This document shows, one piece after another, positions 17,125 through 24,554 of a stretch of 64,000 bases of DNA (position 1 is the first letter of the stretch; each line of letters begins with the position of its first letter). The stretch covers positions 124,001-188,000 of the forward strand of contig NZ_JAGGLV010000002.1 in assembly GCF_017874735.1 (NCBI RefSeq). Direction: 5' to 3'. The notes under the pieces were generated by a model. It was not told the origin of the DNA. It made no database searches and worked only from the letters and a program-made list of their open reading frames with translations. Origin of the DNA: Paenibacillus silagei (GTDB taxonomy: Bacteria; Bacillota; Bacilli; Paenibacillales; Paenibacillaceae). A program made the translations under genes and the position numbers.

Positions 17125-17801
17125 TTAGGTATTATAGTTGTAGGCGGCTAAATATTTCGCAATGACTTCCTTACTCTCATGCCACCACAGAATAGGAACT
17201 TCGCCAACCTTCACCAGACCTAACTTAACGGCCAGATGATTGGAGCCAGTATTGCCGGTATCACAATCCCAATATATTGTTAGCTGCCGCTGACGGCTAA
17301 GCGCTATGAATTCTTGACACAGTCTGAACGCCAACCCTTGATTACGGTATTCCTTGTGCGTGATGATATCCGGTTCAATATAGCCGCCACCCACATAAAA
17401 AGTATTACAAGCGCTTACAAATCCGCTCTCATTCAAATAACAATAACCAAATGCCCTGTCCAGATAGGTCTCAGCCGAAGTCCACAGTAATCGGTAACTA
17501 TCGTCCATCTCCTGAATGTAGCGTCCAAACAACTGCTCATCGATGCTAGTTAAAACAAATTCTCCAGAATCCTCCTGAATGTCAGCAGGAGCTTTAGCGT
17601 TACTGTTCATCTTATAATGTGTTCTACTGAGCTCCACTGTGTTGTCTTTCAAAGGTTCTTTCAGCACCGCAAGCCATTGACTGGAGGAGAAGTACAAATC
17701 ATAGAAATTCGCGTGATTGGCCGGATTGGCATGAATTCTCCTTCACTATGCGCTAAAAGATGCTTGATTCTACTATACTCACTAGGCTGTAATTCAATCA
17801 T
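17125..17801 (-). pseudogene. GNAT acetyltransferase with N-terminal frameshift
   Basis: An ATG at 17801 with AGGAAGGAATAG upstream opens MIELQPSEYSRIKHLLAHSE, the usual start of a GNAT_acetyltran-type protein. After about 23 codons the frame is lost near 17730-17738 and the sense continues in another frame as HANPANHANFYDLYFSSSQW through to the stop at 17125 (190 codons from a TTG at 17697). The C-terminal part keeps the acetyl-CoA pattern YRNQGLAFRLCQEFI and GNTGSNHLAVKLGLVKVGE. Compared with relatives as I remember them, residues between the N-terminal helix and NPANHANF also seem missing. Probably inactive, unless sequencing error. Confidence 0.65.
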
Positions 17802-17862
17802 TCTATTCCTTCCTCTCAGTTAATTACCTGTTATGTATATCTGCCCTTCTGCCCTTCTCCTA

Positions 17863-17905
17863 GTAAAAAAGGCCGGGGCCACAGTCACCTGTGTCCGCCA
17901 GCCTA
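17863..17905 (-). terminator. Terminator after the DUF2185 gene
   Basis: Stem AGGCTGGCGGACACAG / CTGTGGCCCCGGCCT on the minus strand with a four-base loop and six T after it. Confidence 0.8.
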
Positions 17906-17916
17906 GTATATCATGC

Positions 17917-18537
17917 TTACCGCCAATTCTTCACTTCTACCCACGCGGCACCCGGTCCGCTCCGTTCAAACGCTGTACCCACAGCTCCTTTAAAAGGCTC
18001 CAGCAAGCTCGGGTCCCGGTCGATCAGATCATACACATTCATGATGGCCGTATTCTTCGGGTCGCTCAGATAAGCGTTATCTTCTTCTCCGGTGAACAGC
18101 CGCCAGCCGCTGTCCTCCTCACGGGTAGGGGCCTCCCGGTACATCCAGCGCACACCGTTGCCTGGCGTCAGGCATTGCCTGGTGACCATACCCGCCTTCT
18201 CCCCGGCTTCGACCCATGCCGGATCTCCTTCTCTAAGAATCGTCTGGGCGATATGTCTGGGCTCGAACTCCACCGGATCTCCGAGCTGGAGCGACTGGAT
18301 AACCCCCGGTGTATTGGTCAACAGCCCCGTGTACCGCCCGGTAACCGGATCTCTCCCGGTGATCTCCACCCACATCCGTTCAGCCCGTGGCTGCCCTTCA
18401 GCCGGTTGGGTCAACATGAAGTGCAGCCGCACCATTCTCCCCGTACCCTGTGTCTCCCGTTCCTGTCTTGCAGGAATAAAGAACGACTCAGGATGTAGCC
18501 TGCTCGTCTCTTCCACATCTTCCAAAGTCCACTCCAT
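17917..18537 (-). CDS. DUF2314-like plus DUF2185 (Imm33-like) protein
   Basis: 206-residue cytosolic protein in two parts. Residues about 30-105 (MVRLHFMLTQ, MWVEITG, GRYTGLLTNTPGVI, LGDPVEFEPRHIAQ) have the DUF2314 pattern. Residues about 120-205 (DSGWRLFTGEEDNAYLSDPK and PFKGAVGTAFERS) match DUF2185, a domain also known as immunity protein Imm33. In other bacteria Imm33 domains sit in polymorphic-toxin immunity clusters; no toxin gene is adjacent here, so a housekeeping or orphan-immunity role is equally possible. Single-gene unit with terminator. Confidence 0.7.
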   Translation of the reverse strand: MEWTLEDVEETSRLHPESFFIPARQERETQGTGRMVRLHFMLTQPAEGQPRAERMWVEITGRDPVTGRYTGLLTNTPGVIQSLQLGDPVEFEPRHIAQTILREGDPAWVEAGEKAGMVTRQCLTPGNGVRWMYREAPTREEDSGWRLFTGEEDNAYLSDPKNTAIMNVYDLIDRDPSLLEPFKGAVGTAFERSGPGAAWVEVKNWR

Positions 18538-18644
18538 GAAGTATGCCTCCTAGTTAGTTATACTAGACTACCATTACCCAATTGTAGGAGGCACTATTCA
18601 TTCTGACTGGAAGCCCTGTCCGCTCTGGCTGAATACCTGCACCG

Positions 18645-19526
18645 TTAACGGCGCACTGCTTCCCGCACCGGAATCCATATTTCACTTTTAAAAGTTGGTG
18701 AGTGGGTATCCTTGCTTTCGTTCCACAGAAGCTCCGGCCCTTCGACCTGCTCGTAATTGGAAGAGGGGAACCATTCGGAGTAGATCCGGCCCCAGACATT
18801 CTGGAGCGTGTCCGGAAAGGGACCCACCACTTCGAACACGGCCCATGCAGACGCTGGAACCTCCAGCTTGGCGTAGGACGGCGGGCATTCCTGCGTGGTA
18901 GCCACTCCGATATAATGATCCAGCTCCCCCCGTTCCTCCATCCGGCCTTCGGAGAAATTCAACGACGAGCTGATTAGCCCTGACGGAACCATATCCGACA
19001 GCCCCTTCAGCTCCCCTATCATCTCCATGCTCAGACTCTGCCACATGGCGGCGATCTCCGGGTTCACCCCGCTGAACTGGATAGCTACCCTTTTCTTGAG
19101 TCCAACGATCCGAAAAGCCTCTTTCTCCTCAATGCGGTAATTCATTTCACTGCCTCCTCTAATGGTTAACTGAAAAGTCATTCGAGGAAAGGCCTTCAGG
19201 GGTGTCCCTGCCGATCTTGCTTCTGAAGGCGTTACGCCATGAAGCTGCTGAAAGGCTTTTGTGAATGCATCCGGCGAAGTGTACCCGTACTCCAGGGCAA
19301 CATCAATAATCCGGTGCTGGCTTCCCTGCAGCTTGAAGGCAGCCAGCGTAAGACGTCTGCGGCGGATATATTCCGAGAGCGGGATACCGGCCAGGAAGGA
19401 GAACATCCGTGTAAAATGATACTCCGAGCATAACGCGAAGCCCGCAGCCACTTTTATATCGATCTCGTCGTCCAAGTGCTCTTCAATGTAGAAGAGTGCA
19501 GCATTCATATCTTCCAGCAGGTTCAT
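18645..19526 (-). CDS. AraC-family regulator with GyrI-like effector domain
   Basis: 293 residues from ATG 19526, chosen because AGGGAGG precedes it by six bases. Residues about 1-105 are a two-HTH AraC DNA-binding domain at the N-terminus ([23 protein letters not shown] and [24 protein letters not shown]). Residues about 125-293 are a GyrI/Rob-like ligand-binding domain ending in [12 protein letters not shown]. Such proteins (like Rob/BltR-type sensors) bind hydrophobic compounds and activate export or stress genes. Targets unknown. Confidence 0.88.
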   Translation of the reverse strand: MNLLEDMNAALFYIEEHLDDEIDIKVAAGFALCSEYHFTRMFSFLAGIPLSEYIRRRRLTLAAFKLQGSQHRIIDVALEYGYTSPDAFTKAFQQLHGVTPSEARSAGTPLKAFPRMTFQLTIRGGSEMNYRIEEKEAFRIVGLKKRVAIQFSGVNPEIAAMWQSLSMEMIGELKGLSDMVPSGLISSSLNFSEGRMEERGELDHYIGVATTQECPPSYAKLEVPASAWAVFEVVGPFPDTLQNVWGRIYSEWFPSSNYEQVEGPELLWNESKDTHSPTFKSEIWIPVREAVRR

Positions 19527-19717
19527 CGTGTCCCTCCCTTTCCTCCCCATCAGAGTAACAGCTACGCAGGGAATGCATCCGACAGTTCCTGCACCATATT
19601 AACGGGTACTTTCTTATTCAAGACAATCGGCAAATTTAGAGGCATAATGAAGCATAGAATATATACGAATAAGCTAGACAGGAAATCCCCATTACACGGT
19701 TAAAAAGGGAGGTTGCC

Positions 19718-20251
19718 ATGAAGCTTGTCCCCAACTGCATCACGCTCAGCCGAATCGGGCTGGCTCTTCTGCTGCTGTACCTGGCGCCGCTGGGCACGGG
19801 CTTCACTTTAGTCTACCTCCTGTGCGGAATTACCGATATGCTGGATGGCCCTATTGCCCGAATGACTGGTACGGTTAGCAGCTTCGGTGCCAAGCTCGAT
19901 TCCGTGGCCGATATGACGCTGGCAGGCACTGCACTCTATACCTTATATCCGTTCCTTGGTCTGACCCTCGGCCTCATCCTGTGGATCGCGCTGATTGCCG
20001 TCATCCGGGGAGCCTCCATCCTGACCGCTCTGCGCAAATTCAGCACCTACGGCAGCATTCATACCTACGGCAACAAGCTGGCCGGACTGCTGCTATTCCT
20101 TACACCTTTGCTGCTTCCCTATGTGAATCAGGCAATCTGGACAATAGTTGTATGCTTAGTAGCCACTCTATCAGCAATCGAGGAACTGATCCTGCTTCTG
20201 ATCTCAAGTGAGCTGCAGTTGGACCTTAAGGGACTGTATGTGCGGCGCTGA
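19718..20251 (+). CDS. CDP-alcohol phosphatidyltransferase family protein
   Basis: 177-residue membrane enzyme with five to six helices. The signature D-x2-D-G-x2-A-R-x8-G-x3-D-x3-D is intact at DMLDGPIARMTGTVSSFGAK followed by LDSVAD. Such enzymes transfer a phosphatidyl group from CDP-diacylglycerol to an alcohol (glycerol phosphate, serine, inositol phosphate) with loss of CMP. Similar stand-alone proteins are often annotated as PgsA-like, but the main PgsA lies elsewhere in most genomes. ATG follows AAAAAGGGAGGTTGCC. Overlap-free, convergent with the kinase gene at 20252. Confidence 0.85.
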   Translation: MKLVPNCITLSRIGLALLLLYLAPLGTGFTLVYLLCGITDMLDGPIARMTGTVSSFGAKLDSVADMTLAGTALYTLYPFLGLTLGLILWIALIAVIRGASILTALRKFSTYGSIHTYGNKLAGLLLFLTPLLLPYVNQAIWTIVVCLVATLSAIEELILLLISSELQLDLKGLYVRR

Positions 20252-20764
20252 TTAGCATTCTGCAAAGCGATGAAGCAACTCCTTGACCTGCCGCCTTGTA
20301 TTTACGATCAGCACTTGCTGGTGAGCTCCGGTCTGCTTGAGTCTCTCCAGGGTGACAGCACGGCTTCGTGCCTTATAGTTCCAGACCCATTTCACAAATG
20401 CCCAATCGAGCTTCTCCGGGCAGCCTTCGTTCATATCCGGTCTAGTCTGGTTATGGTACATAAGACGACGCTTCACAATCCGGTACATACACAATATCCG
20501 GGGTAAATCCAGAAAAATAATGACATCCGCACGCTTAATCCTTAGCTCCATGGTCCTTGAATAATTACCATCTATAATCCATTGCTCCTGGTCGGTGTAT
20601 TGCCGCACCAGTTCGTCCCACTCTTCTTTTGGCTTAGGAACCCAGTCCGGGTTCCAGAAATGGGCATCCAGATGTACGACCGGCAGATGAAGAAGGCCGC
20701 CAAGCTGACGGGCCAGGGTAGACTTGCCTGATCCTCCTGATCCGAGAATTAAGATCCGGTTCAT
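20252..20764 (-). CDS. P-loop kinase-like protein (FlaR / topology-modulation type)
   Basis: 170 residues from the ATG behind AAGGAGAAGCTT; the frame is open further upstream into the amidase gene but without a site. Walker A GSGGSGKST at 8-16, then HLDAHFWNPDWVPKP and WIIDGNYSRTMELRIKRADVIIFLD, a pattern shared by small nucleotide-kinase-like proteins annotated as DNA topology modulation protein FlaR. Substrate unknown. It starts 39 bases after the cell-wall amidase gene ends, likely the same transcript. Confidence 0.8.
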   Translation of the reverse strand: MNRILILGSGGSGKSTLARQLGGLLHLPVVHLDAHFWNPDWVPKPKEEWDELVRQYTDQEQWIIDGNYSRTMELRIKRADVIIFLDLPRILCMYRIVKRRLMYHNQTRPDMNEGCPEKLDWAFVKWVWNYKARSRAVTLERLKQTGAHQQVLIVNTRRQVKELLHRFAEC

Positions 20765-20802
20765 AAGCTTCTCCTTGTGCATTTTGACATCGTGGTGATC
20801 CA

Positions 20803-21546
20803 TCACTCCAGCCCTAAATACTCTCTTATCCCATCTACAACAGCGGAGGCCACGCTCTCCTGGAATCCGGAGGTCCACATCTTCGCCTCGTCACCGGGAT
20901 TCGTTAAATAGCCCAGTTCCAGCAGCACCGACGGCATTACCGTATCGCGCAGAACGAAGTAATTCCCTTTCTTCACGCCGCGGTCTTTGAGACCGGTAGC
21001 TTGAATGACATGCTTATGTATAGTCTCGGCCCAAGCCAAGGATTCTTCATGATAATAAAAGGTTTCCGTACCCGATGCTGATGCCTCCTCATAGGTATTG
21101 CCATGAATGGAGATGAACAGGTCTGCGGCCAGGTTGTTGGCGAACTGGGGCCGGAACAGCTCTTGTGAGGAGATAAAAGCATCCCCGGTCCGGGTAAGCA
21201 GAATCTCAAGCTGCGGGTCCTGCTCCACCCGGGCTGCGATTTGCTCTGACAGGCTAAGATTGAAATCCTTCTCCAGGCGTCCACTGACGGAGACTGCCCC
21301 GGGATCTTCACCGCCGTGACCCGGATCTACCACAACCTTATAGACCTTGCCCAGGTAGGGCTGGCTGCTGCTCTGCGGTTGATCCGATCTGGCAGCATGC
21401 ACATGGAGCGCTGCATCCTCAGCCGGACCTGCACTTAGGCTGGTATCGGCAATCCTCCCGCCAGAACCGCTGCCGGTGCCATTGCTACATGCCGCCAGCA
21501 GTAATAGGCTGAGCCATATGGCGGCTATCAGGTACATTTTCCTCAT
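20803..21546 (-). CDS. N-acetylmuramoyl-L-alanine amidase, lipoprotein (Amidase_3)
   Basis: 247 residues with lipoprotein signal (LLLLAACSN; lipobox LAAC) and a Ser/Gly/Ala-rich linker to about residue 70. The catalytic domain has the zinc ligands in order: DPGHGG histidine, glutamate of RLEKDFNLSL, SIHGN histidine, and the catalytic glutamate of LLELGYLTNP. It cleaves the amide between N-acetylmuramic acid and L-alanine in peptidoglycan, anchored at the outer face of the membrane. Related to CwlD/AmiC catalytic domains but without cell-wall binding repeats. ATG behind AAGGAGCAACCGGA. Confidence 0.9.
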   Translation of the reverse strand: MRKMYLIAAIWLSLLLLAACSNGTGSGSGGRIADTSLSAGPAEDAALHVHAARSDQPQSSSQPYLGKVYKVVVDPGHGGEDPGAVSVSGRLEKDFNLSLSEQIAARVEQDPQLEILLTRTGDAFISSQELFRPQFANNLAADLFISIHGNTYEEASASGTETFYYHEESLAWAETIHKHVIQATGLKDRGVKKGNYFVLRDTVMPSVLLELGYLTNPGDEAKMWTSGFQESVASAVVDGIREYLGLE

Positions 21547-21624
21547 TCCGGTTGCTCCTTCTCGCTCACTTCCTGCACGTTGCCTACTTCCATTTCAGCA
21601 TACCGGAGGCTTGATAAGCAAGAC

Positions 21625-21981
21625 CTAATTCTCCGTAGCTTCAGGGGCGTTTTCCCCGCCAGCCTTATCCGGTGAATTCAGCAGCACCAGACCCCCGATA
21701 ATAATCAGCAGACTAATGCCGGTGAGCAGATTGAACGGATCATTCCAGATCAGAATGCCGATCAGTGCTGTCAGCGCTGTCCCCACGCCAGACCAGATGG
21801 CATAAGCCAGGCTCAGAGGTATGGTGCGAAGACTGATTGATAAGCAGTAAAAAGCCAGGCCCATTCCAAGCACTACTCCGATCGACGGCAGCACACTGCT
21901 GAATCCATCGGAGAGCTTAAGCATAGTCGTACCGAAGATTTCTGAAATAATAGCGATGCTTAGCGCTAAGTAACCTCTCAT
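21625..21981 (-). CDS. SMR-family multidrug efflux subunit (second of pair)
   Basis: 118-residue four-helix membrane protein. The essential glutamate is E14 in IISEIFGTTMLKLS; later motifs AYAIWSGVGTALTALIG and LLIIIGGLVLL are typical. It has a longer polar C-terminal tail than its partner. Two adjacent SMR genes of slightly different length usually form a heterodimeric proton-driven pump for cationic drugs or guanidinium-like compounds (EbrAB/YkkCD type). Starts 2 bases after the partner's stop, third gene of the TetR operon. Confidence 0.9.
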   Translation of the reverse strand: MRGYLALSIAIISEIFGTTMLKLSDGFSSVLPSIGVVLGMGLAFYCLSISLRTIPLSLAYAIWSGVGTALTALIGILIWNDPFNLLTGISLLIIIGGLVLLNSPDKAGGENAPEATEN

Positions 21982-21983
21982 CT

Positions 21984-22307
21984 CTACACCCCCGTTGACA
22001 GCTTCAGCAGAACCACACCGCCAATGATGAGGATTAAGCCTGCTATTTTTCGCACATTCAGACGTTCCTTATAGACCAGCACGCCAACCAATGCGGTTAA
22101 CGCCGTTCCCACGCCAGACCAGATGGCATAAGCTGTCCCGAGAGGGATTTCTTTCAGCGCCAGTGACAGATTGAAGAACGCCAGGCCCATGCCAGCGACC
22201 ACCGCAATGGAGGGAAGGAGCTTTTTGAACCCGTTGGATGCCTTAAGCATAGAGCTGCCGAAGACCTCACTCACAATGGCTAAGGATAGTAAAACATAAG
22301 CATTCAA
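21984..22307 (-). CDS. SMR-family multidrug efflux subunit (first of pair)
   Basis: 107 residues, four helices, glutamate E14 in IVSEVFGSSMLKAS and the motif AYAIWSGVGTALTALVGV. Start is TTG behind AAGGAGGTAGTCCCA. Paired with the gene at 21625 and preceded 13 bases earlier by the TetR repressor gene, giving a self-contained drug-inducible efflux operon. The inducing compound cannot be told from sequence. Confidence 0.9.
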   Translation of the reverse strand: MNAYVLLSLAIVSEVFGSSMLKASNGFKKLLPSIAVVAGMGLAFFNLSLALKEIPLGTAYAIWSGVGTALTALVGVLVYKERLNVRKIAGLILIIGGVVLLKLSTGV

Positions 22308-22320
22308 TGGGACTACCTCC

Positions 22321-22863
22321 TTAATGGATCATTTCATTTAATTTCCGGATGACCTTATCACGCATATCATCACTGATCTCGCCGATCCCGAATACCTCCG
22401 ATAACCACAGGCCGTCTACAGCCAGCCGGACAATGGAGCCAATTACCGGGTCCAGCCCGTCATTCTCGATGTTCTCTTGCCAGACGGTATAATGCTTCCT
22501 TAATTCATCCAGCAATTCACCGTTTGTAAAAAGCGCTGCGTTAAGCGCAACATTCATGTCCTGCCCATCCTTATCAGCTTCAACGGTAGACTGCAAATAA
22601 GCACGGCTCCACTTCCCTTGCTCCCGTGTATCCTGGGCCGCCCTCTTCTGGACATCCGCAACAAAATCATTAGTGATGCCTGAGACCATACTGTAGATTA
22701 ATGCGTCTTTATTCGGAAAATGGTGCAGCAGACCGCCCTTGCTCACTCCTGCTTCAGCAGCCACCGCTTCAAGTGTAAGCTTCTCAATTCCGCTATTCTT
22801 AACAATCGTTGAAGCTGCAGCCAGAATCAGACTGCGTTTGGAATTACTGTTCACCATCATCAC
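22321..22863 (-). CDS. TetR-family repressor of the SMR pair
   Basis: 180 residues. N-terminal HTH: ILAAASTIVKNSGIEKLTLE, VAAEAGVSKGGLLHHF, PNKDALI, the standard TetR recognition helix arrangement (GVSKGGLLHHF). The C-terminal part is a helical ligand-binding domain (residues 60-180). First gene of an operon with two SMR efflux genes and located directly behind a promoter whose spacer holds a palindrome, so autoregulation and drug-induced derepression are likely. Start among three consecutive ATG codons; the ribosome binding site GACGAGGTG fits the second or third best. Confidence 0.9.
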   Translation of the reverse strand: MMMVNSNSKRSLILAAASTIVKNSGIEKLTLEAVAAEAGVSKGGLLHHFPNKDALIYSMVSGITNDFVADVQKRAAQDTREQGKWSRAYLQSTVEADKDGQDMNVALNAALFTNGELLDELRKHYTVWQENIENDGLDPVIGSIVRLAVDGLWLSEVFGIGEISDDMRDKVIRKLNEMIH

Positions 22864-22873
22864 CTCGTCATTT

Positions 22874-22903
22874 ACTATACCGTCCAGACGGTTTGTTTGT
22901 CAA
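22874..22903 (-). promoter_or_regulatory. Promoter with embedded TetR operator
   Basis: Minus strand: TTGACA, 18-base spacer, TATAGT. The spacer and -10 contain the perfect palindrome ACCGTC-TG-GACGGT (plus-strand 22879-22892), ten bases upstream of the repressor start. Binding there would block RNA polymerase. Confidence 0.85.
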
Positions 22904-22923
22904 ATAGATGAATTGCAGCTCAA

Positions 22924-22947
22924 AGCGCTCATCAGCTGATGAGCGCT
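22924..22947 (-). terminator. 24-base perfect palindrome, probable terminator
   Basis: AGCGCTCATCAG joined to CTGATGAGCGCT, about 40 bases after the CE2-like esterase stop and 20 bases ahead of the TetR promoter. Only a short T-run follows. Confidence 0.5.
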
Positions 22948-22985
22948 CCTGCAACTTATACTGTTCAATGGATATGCCGTTACAG

Positions 22986-24122
22986 TTAAGACCCTAACAA
23001 AAGTCCCCGGATATAGCCGCTTAACTCCCTTGCAGTCTGCTCGTGCGCCGGCAGGCCCGGATGGGTCCGCGCTCCCATCGTTTCATTCGTCACATTCGGC
23101 AGCTGGAACACCGACACGTTCTTATCGCCCGTAGACCTCATGTATCCATCCACCGAACGGTAGATCGCCGGCATCAGGGAGAGGCCCAGCATTCCATACA
23201 CCCAGAGAAGATGCGCCTCGGGGTTATAGCCTCTCAGCTTCGCCAGGAACCTCGTGACCGCAGCCTCGAAGGCGGCCAGATCCTCCTGATGATAGCTTCC
23301 GTCTTCATTCAGCCGCTGCTTATAGATTCGTCCGGTACTCTCATCAAGCCATTCGGGGGAGTTGAACGCGCCGTCATCATTGGTGCCCAGGTTGACTACC
23401 ACCACATCCGGCTGCCAGGCCGTAAAATCATTCATCTTATGCGCACCAAGCGCTTCATTACGGGGACCGGTCAGCAGACCGCAGACCTGCTCATAGATGT
23501 CAGGAATATTGCCCCCCGGGTTATTATCCCAACTGGAGAGCACGCCCCATCCGCTCTGTGAGATCACCCGGAATTCAGCCTGCACGGATTCGGCAGTGAT
23601 CGCTGTATAGTTATGAACGCCGCTGAACCAGGCGGGAATCCAGTCCTCTTCACTCTTGGCACCAATGACGCCCTCACCTGAGGTGATACTGTCACCGATG
23701 AACTCCAGCCGGTACGGCTTCGCTTCAACAGGCAGGAAGCTGCCGTCTGTGCGGACCGCATGGAACTGAAGATAGGCGCCGGGGTCGCCGCTCATCGCCT
23801 GGACCTCTTTTACAATCCGGATATTCTTCACAGTCTCAGGGTTCATCCCTCTGAATACGCAGATCCAGTGCCTTCCGGCATTCACCATCTGTCTGCTGAC
23901 AGGAACGGAGTTGATCAGCACACTGATCCAGGATTCGTGATGATCGTAACCGGACTCTACTTCAAGCCACAGCTCGGAGGCCCGGAGGTTCACTTCTATC
24001 GCACTGCCCGTCCAGAATAACGTCAGGGGGTTAAGCGCTCCGGTCGTTCTGCCATGAATCTTCAGATGCTTGATGTCTGTCAAAGGCTGTACCTGTAACT
24101 GCAAATGGGAATTGCTGCTCAT
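22986..24122 (-). CDS. SGNH esterase, carbohydrate esterase family 2-like
   Basis: 378 residues from the ATG behind AGGAGGGTTCAGA. No signal peptide, so cytoplasmic. N-terminal jelly-roll domain (about 1-135: IHGRTTG, SAIEVNLRASELWLEVES) and C-terminal SGNH hydrolase with nucleophile in LEFIGDSITSGEG, the G/N blocks SQSGWG and VVNLGTNDDG, and the histidine in ARTHPGLPAHEQ. This order is that of CE2 deacetylases, which remove acetyl groups from xylan or oligosaccharides. Its start overlaps the stop of the small gene upstream by four bases, so they are coupled. Confidence 0.85.
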   Translation of the reverse strand: MSSNSHLQLQVQPLTDIKHLKIHGRTTGALNPLTLFWTGSAIEVNLRASELWLEVESGYDHHESWISVLINSVPVSRQMVNAGRHWICVFRGMNPETVKNIRIVKEVQAMSGDPGAYLQFHAVRTDGSFLPVEAKPYRLEFIGDSITSGEGVIGAKSEEDWIPAWFSGVHNYTAITAESVQAEFRVISQSGWGVLSSWDNNPGGNIPDIYEQVCGLLTGPRNEALGAHKMNDFTAWQPDVVVVNLGTNDDGAFNSPEWLDESTGRIYKQRLNEDGSYHQEDLAAFEAAVTRFLAKLRGYNPEAHLLWVYGMLGLSLMPAIYRSVDGYMRSTGDKNVSVFQLPNVTNETMGARTHPGLPAHEQTARELSGYIRGLLLGS

Positions 24123-24373
24123 TCTGAACCCTCCTGTTTGCTGGCAATTGAGAAGCTGCGGACCTTCATCCACTTCCCGCCTACCCATTCGTCAACGGTG
24201 CCTTTCCGCGTTCTGACACAGAACTTATGCGAGGTACCGCGGTCAAAGCCCGTTGCTTCATATAACAGGTCCTCGCCCTGCTGTCCCTTGAAATACACCT
24301 GCTTCAGGCCGAGTCTGTTCAATAGTTCCTGCTTCACACTGTCTGTATATTGGCGCGAGAATTCTTTGGTCAT
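24119..24373 (-). CDS. Small conserved-looking protein of unknown function
   Basis: 84 residues from the ATG behind GCAGGAGGAACAATA. Soluble, with a helical start (SRQYTDSVKQELLNRLGLKQ) and a short beta part (FKGQQGEDLLYEATGF, KFCVRTRKGTVDEWVGGKWM). No family recognised. Its TGA overlaps the ATG of the CE2-like esterase gene, which suggests co-translation and a shared physiological role, perhaps small regulator or partner. Confidence 0.6.
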   Translation of the reverse strand: MTKEFSRQYTDSVKQELLNRLGLKQVYFKGQQGEDLLYEATGFDRGTSHKFCVRTRKGTVDEWVGGKWMKVRSFSIASKQEGSE

Positions 24374-24554
24374 TATTGTTCCTCCTGCTTCGTTTATCAA
24401 CGGTTCAACTTCCCGGATGCTTCTTAGAGAATAACGTATATGCGGCGAACTTTCACCTTTATTTTTCACCAAACTGCCCTTAAATACCGGTTGATTTTGA
24501 ACTCGGCCCTGTAATAGAATTAATGGATTATATAGAAAAGGATGCGCATACGCA

